Positions 1 to 6,002 of a stretch of DNA of 36,321 nucleotides are shown one piece after another; position 1 is the stretch's first letter, and each line of letters opens with the position of its first letter. Source of the DNA: a virus. The DNA lies in IMG/VR virus record IMGVR_UViG_3300031785_000019, positions 1 to 36,321 of that record. One strand, given 5' to 3'. The notes beneath the pieces are model-generated. The model was given only the letters and a program-made list of their open reading frames with translations. It did no database searches and was not told the DNA's origin. The position numbers were made by a program, and so were the translations under genes.

Positions 1-38
1 ATAAGAGTAGAACCAAAAAATTAACTGATATATATTTA

Positions 39-153
39 AGTTCCCCATGGCGATTTTTGGCCGCAAAAAGTCTGAAATACTCCCCCCAAAAAGTCTGAAA
101 AAAGTCTGAAATTAGTCTGAAAAAAGTCTGAAAAAATTTCTCCCAGGGGAACT
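39..153. repeat. Inverted repeat flanking the left repeat array
   Basis: AGTTCCCC at 39-46 is matched by its exact reverse complement GGGGAACT at 146-153. With one gap the match extends into TTTA/TAAA on the outer sides. Five of the six AGTCTGAA repeats lie between the arms. The arms are about 100 bp apart, so this looks like a pair of protein sites or a looped structure rather than an RNA hairpin. CCAGGGGAA at 143-151 recurs at 1001-1009. Confidence 0.6.
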
Positions 154-165
154 AAATAGTCTGAA
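69..165 (+). repeat. Six AGTCTGAA direct repeats on an 11-bp grid
   Basis: AGTCTGAA occurs exactly at 69, 92, 103, 114, 125 and 158. The steps are 23, 11, 11, 11 and 33 bp, so almost all copies sit on one face of the helix. Several copies extend to AAAAAGTCTGAAA. The last copy lies inside the palindrome AATAGT-CTGA-ACTATT (155-170). Such phased short repeats are typical of cooperative binding sites (iterons of replication origins, partition sites, operators). A promoter and an RHH gene follow directly. Which role applies cannot be read from sequence alone. Confidence 0.8.
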
Positions 166-172
166 CTATTAT

Positions 173-201
173 TTGAAATAGTAAACTATTTTTGGTAGAA
201 T
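173..201 (+). promoter_or_regulatory. Predicted sigma70-type promoter with palindromic operator
   Basis: TTGAAA (173-178) and TAGAAT (196-201) are separated by 17 bp, each one base from the bacterial consensus. The spacer holds the palindrome TAGTAAACTA (179-188), within the longer AAATAGT-AA-ACTATTT. A repressor bound there would block the promoter. It would drive the genes from 335 rightward, leaving a leader of about 125 bases that shows no gene. The same palindrome recurs at 2649 and 9714. Confidence 0.6.
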
Positions 202-334
202 GGAATAGCTTAGTAGTTTTTAAAATTAATTATCAAAAAAATCTCGAGATAAAAAAACATCAAAAAGATTTCAAAGAAAATTAATTTATAAGATTACTCA
301 AGCTTTAAAAACAAAAACTAACTAACTTTCCAAA

Positions 335-526
335 ATGCCTAGACAGTTAAAGACTCAAAATAAGGGTCGAAATACAGTTGAGGTCAAAGTCACTTTGAAG
401 CCTCAAGAAGCAAAACTTTTAGATGTTGCAATTTTTTTGGATGGATCAGGGTTAACCAGGTCTGCCTTTTTAAAAAAATGTATGTCTGAAAAAGTAGAAA
501 ATACAAGATTGGGAGATATTAAATAA
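335..526 (+). CDS. Small ribbon-helix-helix (RHH) DNA-binding protein
   Basis: This 63-residue basic protein has the RHH layout: a beta strand of alternating residues (VEVKVTL, about 15-21), helix 1 (PQEAKLLDVAIFL), a turn with G-S-G and helix 2 (TRSAFLKKCMSEKV). RHH proteins bind DNA as dimers and usually repress or organise DNA. As the first gene after the AGTCTGAA array and the operator-bearing promoter, it is a natural candidate to bind one of them; this is inference. The ATG follows the recurring ACTTTCCAAA element (325-334) directly, with no Shine-Dalgarno sequence. The next gene overlaps its stop (TAATG). Confidence 0.7.
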   Translation: MPRQLKTQNKGRNTVEVKVTLKPQEAKLLDVAIFLDGSGLTRSAFLKKCMSEKVENTRLGDIK

Positions 527-654
527 TGAGAACTAAGTTATTATTAATTGCTTTTCTCCTTTTGAGTTGGCAATCATATGCGATTATCTCAACTTTATAT
601 AATCGCTTAGATGCTCGTACTACTCAACTTGAAAAATTACTAGAGGATCTTTAA
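526..654 (+). CDS. Tiny protein with N-terminal signal or membrane segment
   Basis: This 42-residue protein begins MRTKLLLIAFLLLSW, a charged start followed by about 12 hydrophobic residues, then a short amphipathic tail rich in Leu and Glu. It is likely inserted in or exported through the inner membrane. Its ATG overlaps the stop of the RHH gene by one base, so the two are probably translationally coupled. A role in membrane contact or superinfection control is possible, but nothing in the sequence identifies it. Confidence 0.5.
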   Translation: MRTKLLLIAFLLLSWQSYAIISTLYNRLDARTTQLEKLLEDL

Positions 655-656
655 AA

Positions 657-986
657 ATGACTACTAAACTAATTAAATCAAAAAGAAACAAGATTAAGGA
701 TTTAAAAACTACAAGAGTTGGTTTAATCCTTCTTGGTCATGGTCAAAGTTCATGGGCTATTACTTCAGATGATGAAGTTAAAAATGTAGTTCTTGCCTTT
801 CGTGCTGCTCGTTATATGCGTAGGTCATGGAAGGGAATTTATAAGTTTAAAAAAGAAGCAATAATTAATGTTCATATTTATGACATTACTAATTGTGAGA
901 CATGGAACCATAACGGATTTGGTCATGTTACTAACGAAAAAGGAGAAACTTTACCATTTATAGAAACCATTGACACGGTTTTATAA
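657..986 (+). CDS. Unrecognised basic protein
   Basis: This protein has 109 residues. The N-terminus is strongly basic (about 8 Lys/Arg in the first 20), followed by a hydrophobic strand VGLILLGHG and a central stretch with several Trp, Arg and Tyr (RAARYMRRSWKGIYKFKK). I do not recognise a family. GAGGAT at 645-650 is a suitable ribosome binding site for the ATG at 657. It ends the first small operon. An inverted repeat follows at 1003-1033. Confidence 0.65.
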   Translation: MTTKLIKSKRNKIKDLKTTRVGLILLGHGQSSWAITSDDEVKNVVLAFRAARYMRRSWKGIYKFKKEAIINVHIYDITNCETWNHNGFGHVTNEKGETLPFIETIDTVL

Positions 987-1002
987 AATTTTTAACTCTT
1001 CC

Positions 1003-1033
1003 AGGGGAAACATTAATTAATTCAATTTCCCCT
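1003..1033. repeat. Inverted repeat AGGGGAAA / TTTCCCCT between genes
   Basis: AGGGGAAA (1003-1010) pairs perfectly with TTTCCCCT (1026-1033) across a 15-base A/T-rich loop. No T-run follows, so it is a weak terminator candidate; a protein site or RNA processing hairpin is as likely. CCAGGGGAA here also occurs at 143-151 in the left control region. Confidence 0.45.
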
Positions 1034-1065
1034 AATTACTTACAACAACTAACTTTTTATTAATT

Positions 1066-1572
1066 ATGACTATTAAACAAACAACATGGACAGTAAGCTC
1101 CACTAATCCAAAACAACATGGAAAAAAAGAAAATATTTTTTCTTTTTCATGTAAATCAAATTATCAAATAAAAGATAAAGATTTAATTGATTTATTTATT
1201 ACAGTAGGTCAAGGTATTACATACTGGGGAGAAGCTTATATTAATTTTCTACCTAATAAAGCCTATGAAAAAGGTTTTTTAAAAATCGAAAGAGAAGGTG
1301 GTATTTATATTAATATTAATCAATTTAATTTAGATTCAAATATTTTTTGCGTTGATCGTGGAGATGATACAGAAATTGAAATTATAGACACTAAGACAGT
1401 AAGAGATTTTATTAATACAATTAAATCTATTATTGAGAGTCCTAATACAAAAGGAGAATTAAAATCTAATTTAATTGAAGCTTTAGCAACTCAAGACTTT
1501 AGTTTATTAGATGCTGCGGATGGAGATTATATTTTTCAAAAATGTATTTTTGGAAGTTGTGTATATGGATAA
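1066..1572 (+). CDS. Unrecognised 168-residue protein
   Basis: A stand-alone gene between an inverted repeat and a strong terminator. The protein is Ile- and Asn-rich, with a probable beta-strand-rich core (residues about 20-105) and an acidic helical part after residue 110. Three Cys near the C-terminus (QKCIFGSC region plus an earlier one) are unusual. I do not recognise the family. The leader AACTAACTTT just before the ATG resembles the leader of the 335 gene. No clear Shine-Dalgarno sequence is present. Confidence 0.65.
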   Translation: MTIKQTTWTVSSTNPKQHGKKENIFSFSCKSNYQIKDKDLIDLFITVGQGITYWGEAYINFLPNKAYEKGFLKIEREGGIYININQFNLDSNIFCVDRGDDTEIEIIDTKTVRDFINTIKSIIESPNTKGELKSNLIEALATQDFSLLDAADGDYIFQKCIFGSCVYG

Positions 1573-1595
1573 TTAAAATTAGATATAGATTAAAT

Positions 1596-1631
1596 GAGAT
1601 CAGGTTTTTAATATCCTGGTCTCTTTTTTTT
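1596..1631 (+). terminator. Rho-independent terminator
   Basis: GAGATCAGG (1596-1604) pairs with CCTGGTCTC (1615-1623), nine pairs with one G-T wobble and a 10-base loop, followed by eight T. It closes the 1066-1572 transcript and isolates the next unit. Confidence 0.9.
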
Positions 1632-1645
1632 ATATAAAAATGATA

Positions 1646-1668
1646 TATAATTAAAATGTACTTTCCAA
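1646..1668 (+). promoter_or_regulatory. -10 box and leader element of the 1678 unit
   Basis: A perfect TATAAT (1646-1651) lies just after the terminator, with only T-rich sequence where a -35 would be. ACTTTCCAA (1660-1668) follows 8 bases later, close to the expected transcript start. This is one of the recurring leader elements described under findings. Confidence 0.45.
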
Positions 1669-1677
1669 TTTTCTAAA

Positions 1678-1959
1678 ATGAAATTAATTCCTTACGGTTC
1701 TAATCAAAATCTTGTTGAAATTAACAAAGATACAGAAATTTTTTATAGCTACAAAACAGCAGTAGCAGGAAAAATAAAAGGTAAATATTATCGGACTAAT
1801 AGATGGTATAGCCAAACAACAACAAGACATATAAATAACTACTTAGGAAAATTAAAATACCTTGAATGTCATCCTAGCTTCTTTGAATCCATTGTTGATA
1901 ATAATTATATTGATGTAACTCCAGTTGAAAAAAAACCCTTATTAATTAAAGGAGAATAA
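1678..1959 (+). CDS. Small conserved phage protein of unknown function
   Basis: A 93-residue protein opening with LIPYGSNQNLVEIN and continuing with a YSYKTAVAGKIKGKYYRT stretch and a conserved-looking SQTTTRHINNYLGK segment. I have the impression of a small family widespread in phages and plasmids with this pattern (start, Tyr/Thr-rich middle, TTSRHIN-like helix); its role is unknown. It heads a four-gene unit (1678-2585) bounded by terminators on both sides. No strong ribosome binding site; the ACTTTCCAA element lies 9 bases before the ATG. Confidence 0.7.
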   Translation: MKLIPYGSNQNLVEINKDTEIFYSYKTAVAGKIKGKYYRTNRWYSQTTTRHINNYLGKLKYLECHPSFFESIVDNNYIDVTPVEKKPLLIKGE

Positions 1960-1963
1960 AAAA

Positions 1964-2179
1964 ATGAAAAAAAAATTTAAAGACTTAATGATAGGTCAAG
2001 GTTTTAAAACTGAATTTTTATTTGATGATTGCTTAATTACTGGAATTAAAAAAAGTTCCCGAACTGCTTTAATGTGCCTTGATAACAATAGAAAAAATGA
2101 TTTTATTATGTATATCGGCATGAATGAAAAAGTTTATGAAGAAAATTTTTTTGTATGCTCAATAGGATTTAAAAAATGA
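1964..2179 (+). CDS. Unrecognised 71-residue protein
   Basis: A small basic protein with a mixed strand/helix pattern and two Cys. GGAG at 1951-1954 gives it a ribosome binding site within the end of the previous gene, and the next gene starts in its stop (ATGA). No family recognised. Position in a coupled unit supports it being real. Confidence 0.6.
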   Translation: MKKKFKDLMIGQGFKTEFLFDDCLITGIKKSSRTALMCLDNNRKNDFIMYIGMNEKVYEENFFVCSIGFKK

Positions 2180-2343
2180 AATTTTCAGAAAAATACTATA
2201 AGGAGTTGAAACTAACTCCTTATCAACATTATCTAAATAATGTTTGGTTTATTGAAACACTTGATAAACTCAAAGATACAGGAACATTATTCATTCCAGA
2301 TTTAAACAAAAAATTTAATAAAATGGGAGATGAAATTGAATGA
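2176..2343 (+). CDS. Unrecognised 55-residue protein
   Basis: Starts MKFSEKYYKEL and contains an aromatic middle (YQHYLNNVWFIETL), so probably two helices, with an acidic end. It overlaps the gene before and the gene after by four bases each (ATGA), the strongest evidence that this short frame is used. No recognised function. Confidence 0.6.
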   Translation: MKFSEKYYKELKLTPYQHYLNNVWFIETLDKLKDTGTLFIPDLNKKFNKMGDEIE

Positions 2344-2585
2344 ATTTATCAACAACTCAAAAAAGAATAATTATTGAACTAATTAAAGATAAGTTTCATT
2401 TAAATAAAGAGAATATTCAATATTGCGAAAATTATATAAATGATGCTTTTTTAATGGAAGAAACAAAACAAGAGAGAGAGAAAAATATTGAAAGTAATAA
2501 ACAGTTAATAACTGAGACCAGGTTAGAGCAAAGAGAATTATTCAAATTATTAAATAAATTTACTTTGAATGAAATAGAGGTTTAA
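2340..2585 (+). CDS. Unrecognised helical protein, last gene of its unit
   Basis: An 81-residue, highly charged, almost wholly helical protein with Glu/Lys-rich heptad-like spacing in its second half, so it may form a coiled coil. It starts in the stop of the previous gene. Its stop codon lies inside the stem of the terminator at 2572-2601. Confidence 0.6.
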   Translation: MNLSTTQKRIIIELIKDKFHLNKENIQYCENYINDAFLMEETKQEREKNIESNKQLITETRLEQRELFKLLNKFTLNEIEV

Positions 2586-2601
2586 AAACCTCTATTTTTT
2601 T
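2572..2601 (+). terminator. Rho-independent terminator overlapping a stop codon
   Basis: AAATAGAGGTT (2572-2582) pairs perfectly with AACCTCTATTT (2587-2597) around a 4-base loop and runs into T to 2601. The stop codon of the 2340 gene is part of the hairpin. Confidence 0.9.
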
Positions 2602-2648
2602 ATAGAAAAAAGATTTTTAATTTTGAATAGCTAACAATATTTATAAAT

Positions 2649-2680
2649 TAGTTTACTATATATAGTGTTCACAGTAGAAT
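2649..2680 (+). promoter_or_regulatory. Predicted promoter with palindrome at its -35 box
   Basis: TTTACT (2652-2657) and TAGAAT (2675-2680) are 17 bp apart. TAGTTTACTA (2649-2658), the same palindrome seen at 179 and 9714, covers the -35. It follows a terminator and precedes the 2705-4654 unit. Confidence 0.5.
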
Positions 2681-2704
2681 ACTGCTAGACACATACACTA
2701 ACTT

Positions 2705-2902
2705 ATGTCACTTTCCAAAAACAAAAAACCATTGAATGAAAATTCCATGAATGGTAAACCCATGAATGATTTAATTTATCAATCAATCATGGGAGAATAT
2801 TTAATTCATCCCAGTGAATGTTTAGAAAATCTAAACATACAAAAAGCAATAAGCATGAATGATGAAGTAATGCTTAGAAAGATTCTTGAATGTGAGTATT
2901 AA
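2705..2902 (+). CDS. Unrecognised 65-residue protein
   Basis: The first gene after the 2649 promoter. The N-terminal 25 residues are rich in Asn, Met, Lys and Pro and look disordered; a helical part follows. The ACTTTCCAAA element (2710-2719) lies inside the frame just after the ATG at 2705, so the true start could be a later ATG (for example 2735). No Shine-Dalgarno is visible for either. No family recognised. Confidence 0.5.
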   Translation: MSLSKNKKPLNENSMNGKPMNDLIYQSIMGEYLIHPSECLENLNIQKAISMNDEVMLRKILECEY

Positions 2903-2904
2903 TT

Positions 2905-3093
2905 ATGGATAAACAACTTAAGGAAAAAATTTACTCAAAACTTTATGATTCGGTAGGTTATTTAATGACTAACCACTCTGATTTACCAAAATCTATTGGG
3001 AAAGTGAAGCTTAGATTAAACAAAAAAGAAATTGCTAAATTATCAAACATTCTTTGGTATATTGCACATTCTGAATTATGGAGGGATAAGTAA
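2905..3093 (+). CDS. Unrecognised 62-residue helical protein
   Basis: Basic, mostly helical (LKEKIYSKLYDSVGYL, then a second helix near LSNILWYIAHSELW). It starts two bases after the previous stop, and its own stop is shared with the next ATG (TAATG). Function unknown. Confidence 0.6.
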   Translation: MDKQLKEKIYSKLYDSVGYLMTNHSDLPKSIGKVKLRLNKKEIAKLSNILWYIAHSELWRDK

Positions 3094-3248
3094 TGGGTAG
3101 AAAAATGACTAAATTGGATAACACTAATAAGTTATTCTTACATACACTTGGAAATCAAGTAGGTAGAGCAAAAATTCAAAGAAATAGAGATATTAAAAAA
3201 AATAAATTTATGAATACTATTCAAACAATTTCTAAAAAAACAAAATGA
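3093..3248 (+). CDS. Very basic 51-residue protein
   Basis: About one third Lys, Arg and Asn with few acidic residues, which suggests nucleic-acid contact or disorder. It overlaps both neighbours (TAATG at its start, ATGA at its end). No motif recognised. Confidence 0.55.
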   Translation: MGRKMTKLDNTNKLFLHTLGNQVGRAKIQRNRDIKKNKFMNTIQTISKKTK

Positions 3249-3589
3249 AAAAACAATTTATTATTCATGAGGATGGCTGTCATGGCTGGTTAGAAGTCAG
3301 TTATAAAGATATAACTGATTTAAATATTCAGAATGAAATTTCTGATTATTCTTACATCAATAGAACTACTAAAAAAATTTTTTTAGAGGAAGATTGTGAT
3401 GCAACATTATTTTTGAATGAATTTGAAAAAGAATATGGATATAAACCAAAATTATTAGAAGGAAAATGGTATGAAGAATCTCCTATTAGAAAATTACCTT
3501 GCTACACTGCATGGCAATTTAATCTCTATTGGAATCCATTAGAAGGTAAAGAATTAAGAGACTATTTAAATTCTGAGGTTAAAAAATGA
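3245..3589 (+). CDS. Conserved phage/plasmid protein (HGW start, EEDCDA motif)
   Basis: This 114-residue protein has two stretches I associate with a widespread but uncharacterised family of phage and plasmid proteins: an early HEDGCHGWLEV and a middle ISDYSYINR...IFLEEDCDATLF. The middle acidic-Cys segment is the most conserved part in my recollection. Function is not known. It is coupled to both neighbours by ATGA overlaps (3245 and 3586). Confidence 0.7.
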   Translation: MKKQFIIHEDGCHGWLEVSYKDITDLNIQNEISDYSYINRTTKKIFLEEDCDATLFLNEFEKEYGYKPKLLEGKWYEESPIRKLPCYTAWQFNLYWNPLEGKELRDYLNSEVKK

Positions 3590-3987
3590 AAAATATCACA
3601 ATTTCAAAAACTGAATTTAATACAGTTACAGAATTTATTTTCTCTTTTGAACAAAGTGAAAATCATTTACCTAGTCCAATACAAAAAACCGCAACATTAA
3701 GTGTTAAACATTCTATTAATGCAAGTGAAAAAGACATTATTAAAAATATGGTTAGAACTGCAATAAATGTTCTAACTAAAGAAGAACAGATGAATCTTGT
3801 AAAAATTTCAAGTTGTAGTTTTTACTTTGATGAATATCCAAAAGAAATTCAAAATAAATTAACAACTGCATTAACCTGGTTTATTGGAAGTTGGTATTTT
3901 CATATAGATCAAAGAAGTGTTATAGAGAATGAATTAATAAAAGAAAATCCAGTAATAGCTAGAAATATATATAGATTTACAGGTTAA
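3586..3987 (+). CDS. Unrecognised 133-residue protein
   Basis: A mixed alpha/beta protein with a strand-rich N-terminal third, a central helix (SEKDIIKNMVRTAINVL) and an aromatic patch LTWFIGSWYFHIDQRS near 100-115. The start overlaps the previous gene (ATGA). I do not recognise it. Confidence 0.6.
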   Translation: MKNITISKTEFNTVTEFIFSFEQSENHLPSPIQKTATLSVKHSINASEKDIIKNMVRTAINVLTKEEQMNLVKISSCSFYFDEYPKEIQNKLTTALTWFIGSWYFHIDQRSVIENELIKENPVIARNIYRFTG

Positions 3988-3989
3988 TT

Positions 3990-4139
3990 ATGAATATAAA
4001 ATCTAATAAAAAATACAAATTTATTGATAAAGATTTAGTAAATGGATTTGTTGTACTTACTGGAAAAGAATTAAATGCAATTCTTGAAAAATCTTACAAA
4101 GAACATATGGAGAAAAAAAATGAAGCTAAAAAAAACTAG
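3990..4139 (+). CDS. Unrecognised 49-residue protein
   Basis: Basic, with a helical C-terminal half (ELNAILEKSYKEHMEKKNEAKK). It begins two bases after the previous stop and its end overlaps the next gene by 20 bases. Real because the frame fills the gap exactly and fits the operon spacing, but no function is visible. Confidence 0.5.
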   Translation: MNIKSNKKYKFIDKDLVNGFVVLTGKELNAILEKSYKEHMEKKNEAKKN

Positions 4140-4326
4140 AAAAGAAAGAAAATGCTATGAATGTAAATCTCTTATTAATAGGGGAGATTTATACGGCCAA
4201 AAAAGTATAGCACTCGGAGAAAAAGTTGATGGTCAAACAGAAACTTTTGATGGTATGAATGTAGTAGTTCATTATATGAGAATACCAGTATCAATTTGTC
4301 AATGTTGTTTGGAGAATAATGCTTGA
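4120..4326 (+). CDS. Small two-CxxC (zinc-binding) protein
   Basis: I chose the ATG at 4120 because GGAG at 4109-4112 lies 7 bases ahead and a longer frame (from 4075) would overlap its neighbour heavily. The 68-residue product has Cys12-x2-Cys15 near the start and Cys60-x2-Cys63 at the end, a pattern for one structural zinc, with a basic N-terminus. Such proteins often bind nucleic acids or act as small scaffolds. The next start (4319) overlaps its end by 8 bases. Confidence 0.65.
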   Translation: MKLKKTRKERKCYECKSLINRGDLYGQKSIALGEKVDGQTETFDGMNVVVHYMRIPVSICQCCLENNA

Positions 4327-4654
4327 TAAAGAAAAATGGGAATATTCAAGGCATGAAGCTAAAGATTTAGCACAAGATTATCTTGATAGAGAACAAACAA
4401 GAGCTAGTTGTATCAAGTATTTTGAATCACATTTTAAAATATCTACATCAACTGCTAATAGATGGTACAACAGAATTTATAATGAATTGATTGTACCTGA
4501 TATACATAAGGCTTTAGAAATACAATCTTATAAAGAGACTGTTGAAACTGAAATAGAAGAATGTATGAAAAAATTAAAAGGATTGACTATAGAAGAAAAA
4601 GTAAATGTTTTAACAAAAATAACTAAATTAAAAAAAGATTTAAAAAAGCTATGA
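4319..4654 (+). CDS. Helix-turn-helix protein, possibly regulator or small terminase
   Basis: A 111-residue protein. Residues about 25-55 (TRASCIKYFESHFKISTSTANRWYNRI) read as a helix-turn-helix with a recognition helix STSTANRWYNRI, then a long charged helix that could mediate oligomers. Small terminase subunits have this plan (N-terminal HTH, helical core), but so do transcription regulators, and the large terminase is not in this window. Last gene of the 2705 unit; the palindrome ATGAGAA-A-TTCTCAT lies across its stop. Confidence 0.6.
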   Translation: MLDKEKWEYSRHEAKDLAQDYLDREQTRASCIKYFESHFKISTSTANRWYNRIYNELIVPDIHKALEIQSYKETVETEIEECMKKLKGLTIEEKVNVLTKITKLKKDLKKL

Positions 4655-4770
4655 GAAATTCTCATGATAATCATTAATTAATTAACTGGCATTAACTATT
4701 AGACCCTCTAGTTGCTAGATCATATTCTTAGTTATGTAAGTCCAGTACTTTTCAAATTACAAAATTTATT
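4651..4770 (+). promoter_or_regulatory. Intergenic control region with two palindromes
   Basis: Two perfect palindromes occur: ATGAGAA-A-TTCTCAT (4651-4665) and TCTAG-TTG-CTAGA (4707-4719). A variant leader element ACTTTTCAAA lies near 4747 before the ATG at 4771. A promoter for the 4771-5733 unit is expected here, but no box pair is convincing. Confidence 0.4.
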
Positions 4771-4953
4771 ATGACTAAAAAATTTAGAGTACTTATGTCT
4801 GAAATTCATTCAGTTTGGTACACAGTTGAAGCTAAAAATGCAGATGAAGCTGGAGATAAAGCACTATACGGAGATTGTATAGATGAAGATGATATGGGTT
4901 GTGAGATGGGTAGCCAAGTTGTATGTGAAGTAGAGGAGTATGAAGATGACTAA
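4771..4953 (+). CDS. Small acidic protein with SVWYTVEAKNADEA motif
   Basis: A 60-residue, very acidic protein. The strand-helix start (KFRVLMSEIHSVWYTVEAKNADEAGDKAL) recalls a group of small phage and plasmid proteins of the DpnD/PcfM type, where a beta strand leads to an EA(D)EA helix. The resemblance is by pattern only. The 5194 product has a similar layout. No role known. First gene of the last small-gene unit. Confidence 0.55.
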   Translation: MTKKFRVLMSEIHSVWYTVEAKNADEAGDKALYGDCIDEDDMGCEMGSQVVCEVEEYEDD

Positions 4954-5206
4954 AAAGAAAATGGTTGAATTTACAACAGTCACAGATTATCAGCAAAAAT
5001 TCCGAATATGTTTGACTGATATATGGGAAGAGATATGTAAAGAAGAATATTTTGAAGATGAAGATGCTGATATAACCTATTGGGAAGAAGAAAATTTAAA
5101 AGAAATTGCATGGGATTATGTTTTAAAAAATCCTGATAAATATAAGGTTGGAGAAGGAGATTATGATAATGAAACTATTTTAGACCAATCAATTTGGGAG
5201 GAATGA
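4946..5206 (+). CDS. Very acidic unrecognised protein
   Basis: Two ATGs, 4940 and 4946, are in frame. AGGAG at 4934-4938 is 7 bases from the second and only 1 from the first, so 4946 is preferred (86 residues). The product is rich in Asp, Glu, Trp and Tyr, with a middle of almost pure acidic residues (YFEDEDADITYWEEE). DNA-mimic proteins are often this acidic and small; that is speculation here. Overlaps the preceding gene by 8 bases. Confidence 0.55.
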   Translation: MTKKKMVEFTTVTDYQQKFRICLTDIWEEICKEEYFEDEDADITYWEEENLKEIAWDYVLKNPDKYKVGEGDYDNETILDQSIWEE

Positions 5207-5385
5207 TGGATTCAATGATTAAAACTTATCAAATAAAATGGTTCGGAACTGTTTATAAAACTGTAGAATTACAGGCCATAAATGAAGATGAAGCTATGGA
5301 ATTATTTAATAGTGGAGAAGGTAAAACTATTTCATATATAACCAAACATGATGACATTGATGAAATTATGGAGATTAAAAAATGA
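5206..5385 (+). CDS. Small protein related in layout to the 4771 product
   Basis: GGGAGG (5196-5201) precedes adjacent ATGs at 5203 and 5206; 5206 has the better spacing, 5203 would give the usual ATGA overlap. The protein (59 residues) has a strand (IKTYQIKWFGTVYKTVELQA) followed by an NEDEAMELF helix, the same strand-then-EDEA plan as the 4771 product, suggesting an old duplication. Function unknown. Confidence 0.55.
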   Translation: MDSMIKTYQIKWFGTVYKTVELQAINEDEAMELFNSGEGKTISYITKHDDIDEIMEIKK

Positions 5386-5588
5386 GTGATTCATTTATGC
5401 ACAAGCACCAGGCTGCACTTGATAGTCAAAGAGAAGAAGCTGAAATTAACTGGTTATTTCCAGAAAATGAACATGATTATTGTTCTAGTTGTGATTGTAT
5501 TTTACGATCTGATGAAGGAGATATTTGTTGTTCATGTGAAGAAATAGAAGATAAAGACTTTCCTTATGAGGAGGAAAATTATGAATAA
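5382..5588 (+). CDS. Small zinc-ribbon protein
   Basis: A 68-residue acidic protein with Cys34-x2-Cys37 and Cys49-x2-Cys52 plus extra Cys39 and Cys50, a compact zinc ribbon. The tail is very acidic. It starts in the stop of the previous gene (ATGA) and overlaps the next by 8 bases. Many phages carry similar tiny zinc ribbons whose roles are not known. Confidence 0.65.
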   Translation: MSDSFMHKHQAALDSQREEAEINWLFPENEHDYCSSCDCILRSDEGDICCSCEEIEDKDFPYEEENYE

Positions 5589-5733
5589 AAAACCAATAAT
5601 AGTTTCATCAAAATATTTAAAAGATGAAGATATAAATGAGCTATGGAAAATTTTAGGTCGTATAGCTGACGATAAAAGAATACCAGTAAATCCTAATGAT
5701 GATGCTGAAATATTTATAGGTTATTTTAATTAA
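5581..5733 (+). CDS. Unrecognised 50-residue protein, end of rightward unit
   Basis: GAGGAGG at 5568-5574 is a strong ribosome binding site for this ATG. The product (MNKKPIIVSSKYL...) has a strand-helix start and a Pro-Asn-rich turn. Its stop overlaps by four bases the stop of the leftward RHH gene, so the two converge tail to tail with no terminator hairpin between them. Confidence 0.6.
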   Translation: MNKKPIIVSSKYLKDEDINELWKILGRIADDKRIPVNPNDDAEIFIGYFN

Positions 5734-5876
5734 TTTTTTTTATTTTTTTCTAAAAATTGATGTATTGATTCTCTTATTAAAAATCCTATAGAAATACCAG
5801 GTCTGACTAATTTTTTTAAATTTTCATACTCATTTTTATCAACACTAACGCTGATTCTTTGCAAGTTCTGGCTCAT
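5730..5876 (-). CDS. RHH DNA-binding protein (48 residues), leftward
   Basis: Begins MSQNLQRISVSVDKNEYENL and carries the complete RHH fold in minimum length: strand RISVSVD, helix 1 NEYENLKKLV, turn RPGIS, helix 2 IGFLIRESIHQFL. It is the only leftward gene among some 40 rightward genes here, and is transcribed away from the TGAATGGC repeats, the first of which lies just upstream of its ATG (5879-5886). That is the layout of an autoregulated repressor or a copy-control protein. Close in plan to the 13780 RHH protein. Confidence 0.75.
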   Translation of the reverse strand: MSQNLQRISVSVDKNEYENLKKLVRPGISIGFLIRESIHQFLEKNKKN

Positions 5877-5878
5877 AA

Positions 5879-5967
5879 TGAATGGCATTTATATATCAAC
5901 ATAATATCACATTATCCTTGAATGGCTTTTTTTGATCCTTGAATGGCTTTTTTCTATCATGAATGGC
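5879..5967 (+). repeat. Four TGAATGGC repeats spaced 40, 21 and 20 bp
   Basis: Exact TGAATGGC lies at 5879, 5919, 5940 and 5960, that is at two or four helical turns. The middle two share ATCCTTGAATGGCTTTTTT. A fifth copy lies inside the next gene at 6188. The last copy continues as ATGGCGATTTT, an 11-mer also found at 47-57 beside the left array. The repeats sit between divergent genes and next to an A/T tract, the plan of an iteron-type replication origin; an operator cluster for the two RHH genes is the alternative. Confidence 0.75.
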
Positions 5968-6002
5968 GATTTTAAGAAAAAGAAAAGAACCAAAAGAAAA
6001 AG

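Noticed and set aside
69-165. CRISPR-like array from the regular AGTCTGAA repeats
   Set aside because: Repeats are 8-13 bases with gaps of a few bases and no unique spacers; no cas genes are near.
4075-4119. Upstream start for the zinc-binding protein
   Set aside because: The ATG at 4120 has a ribosome binding site; the longer form adds an implausible stretch and overlaps the neighbour by 65 bases.
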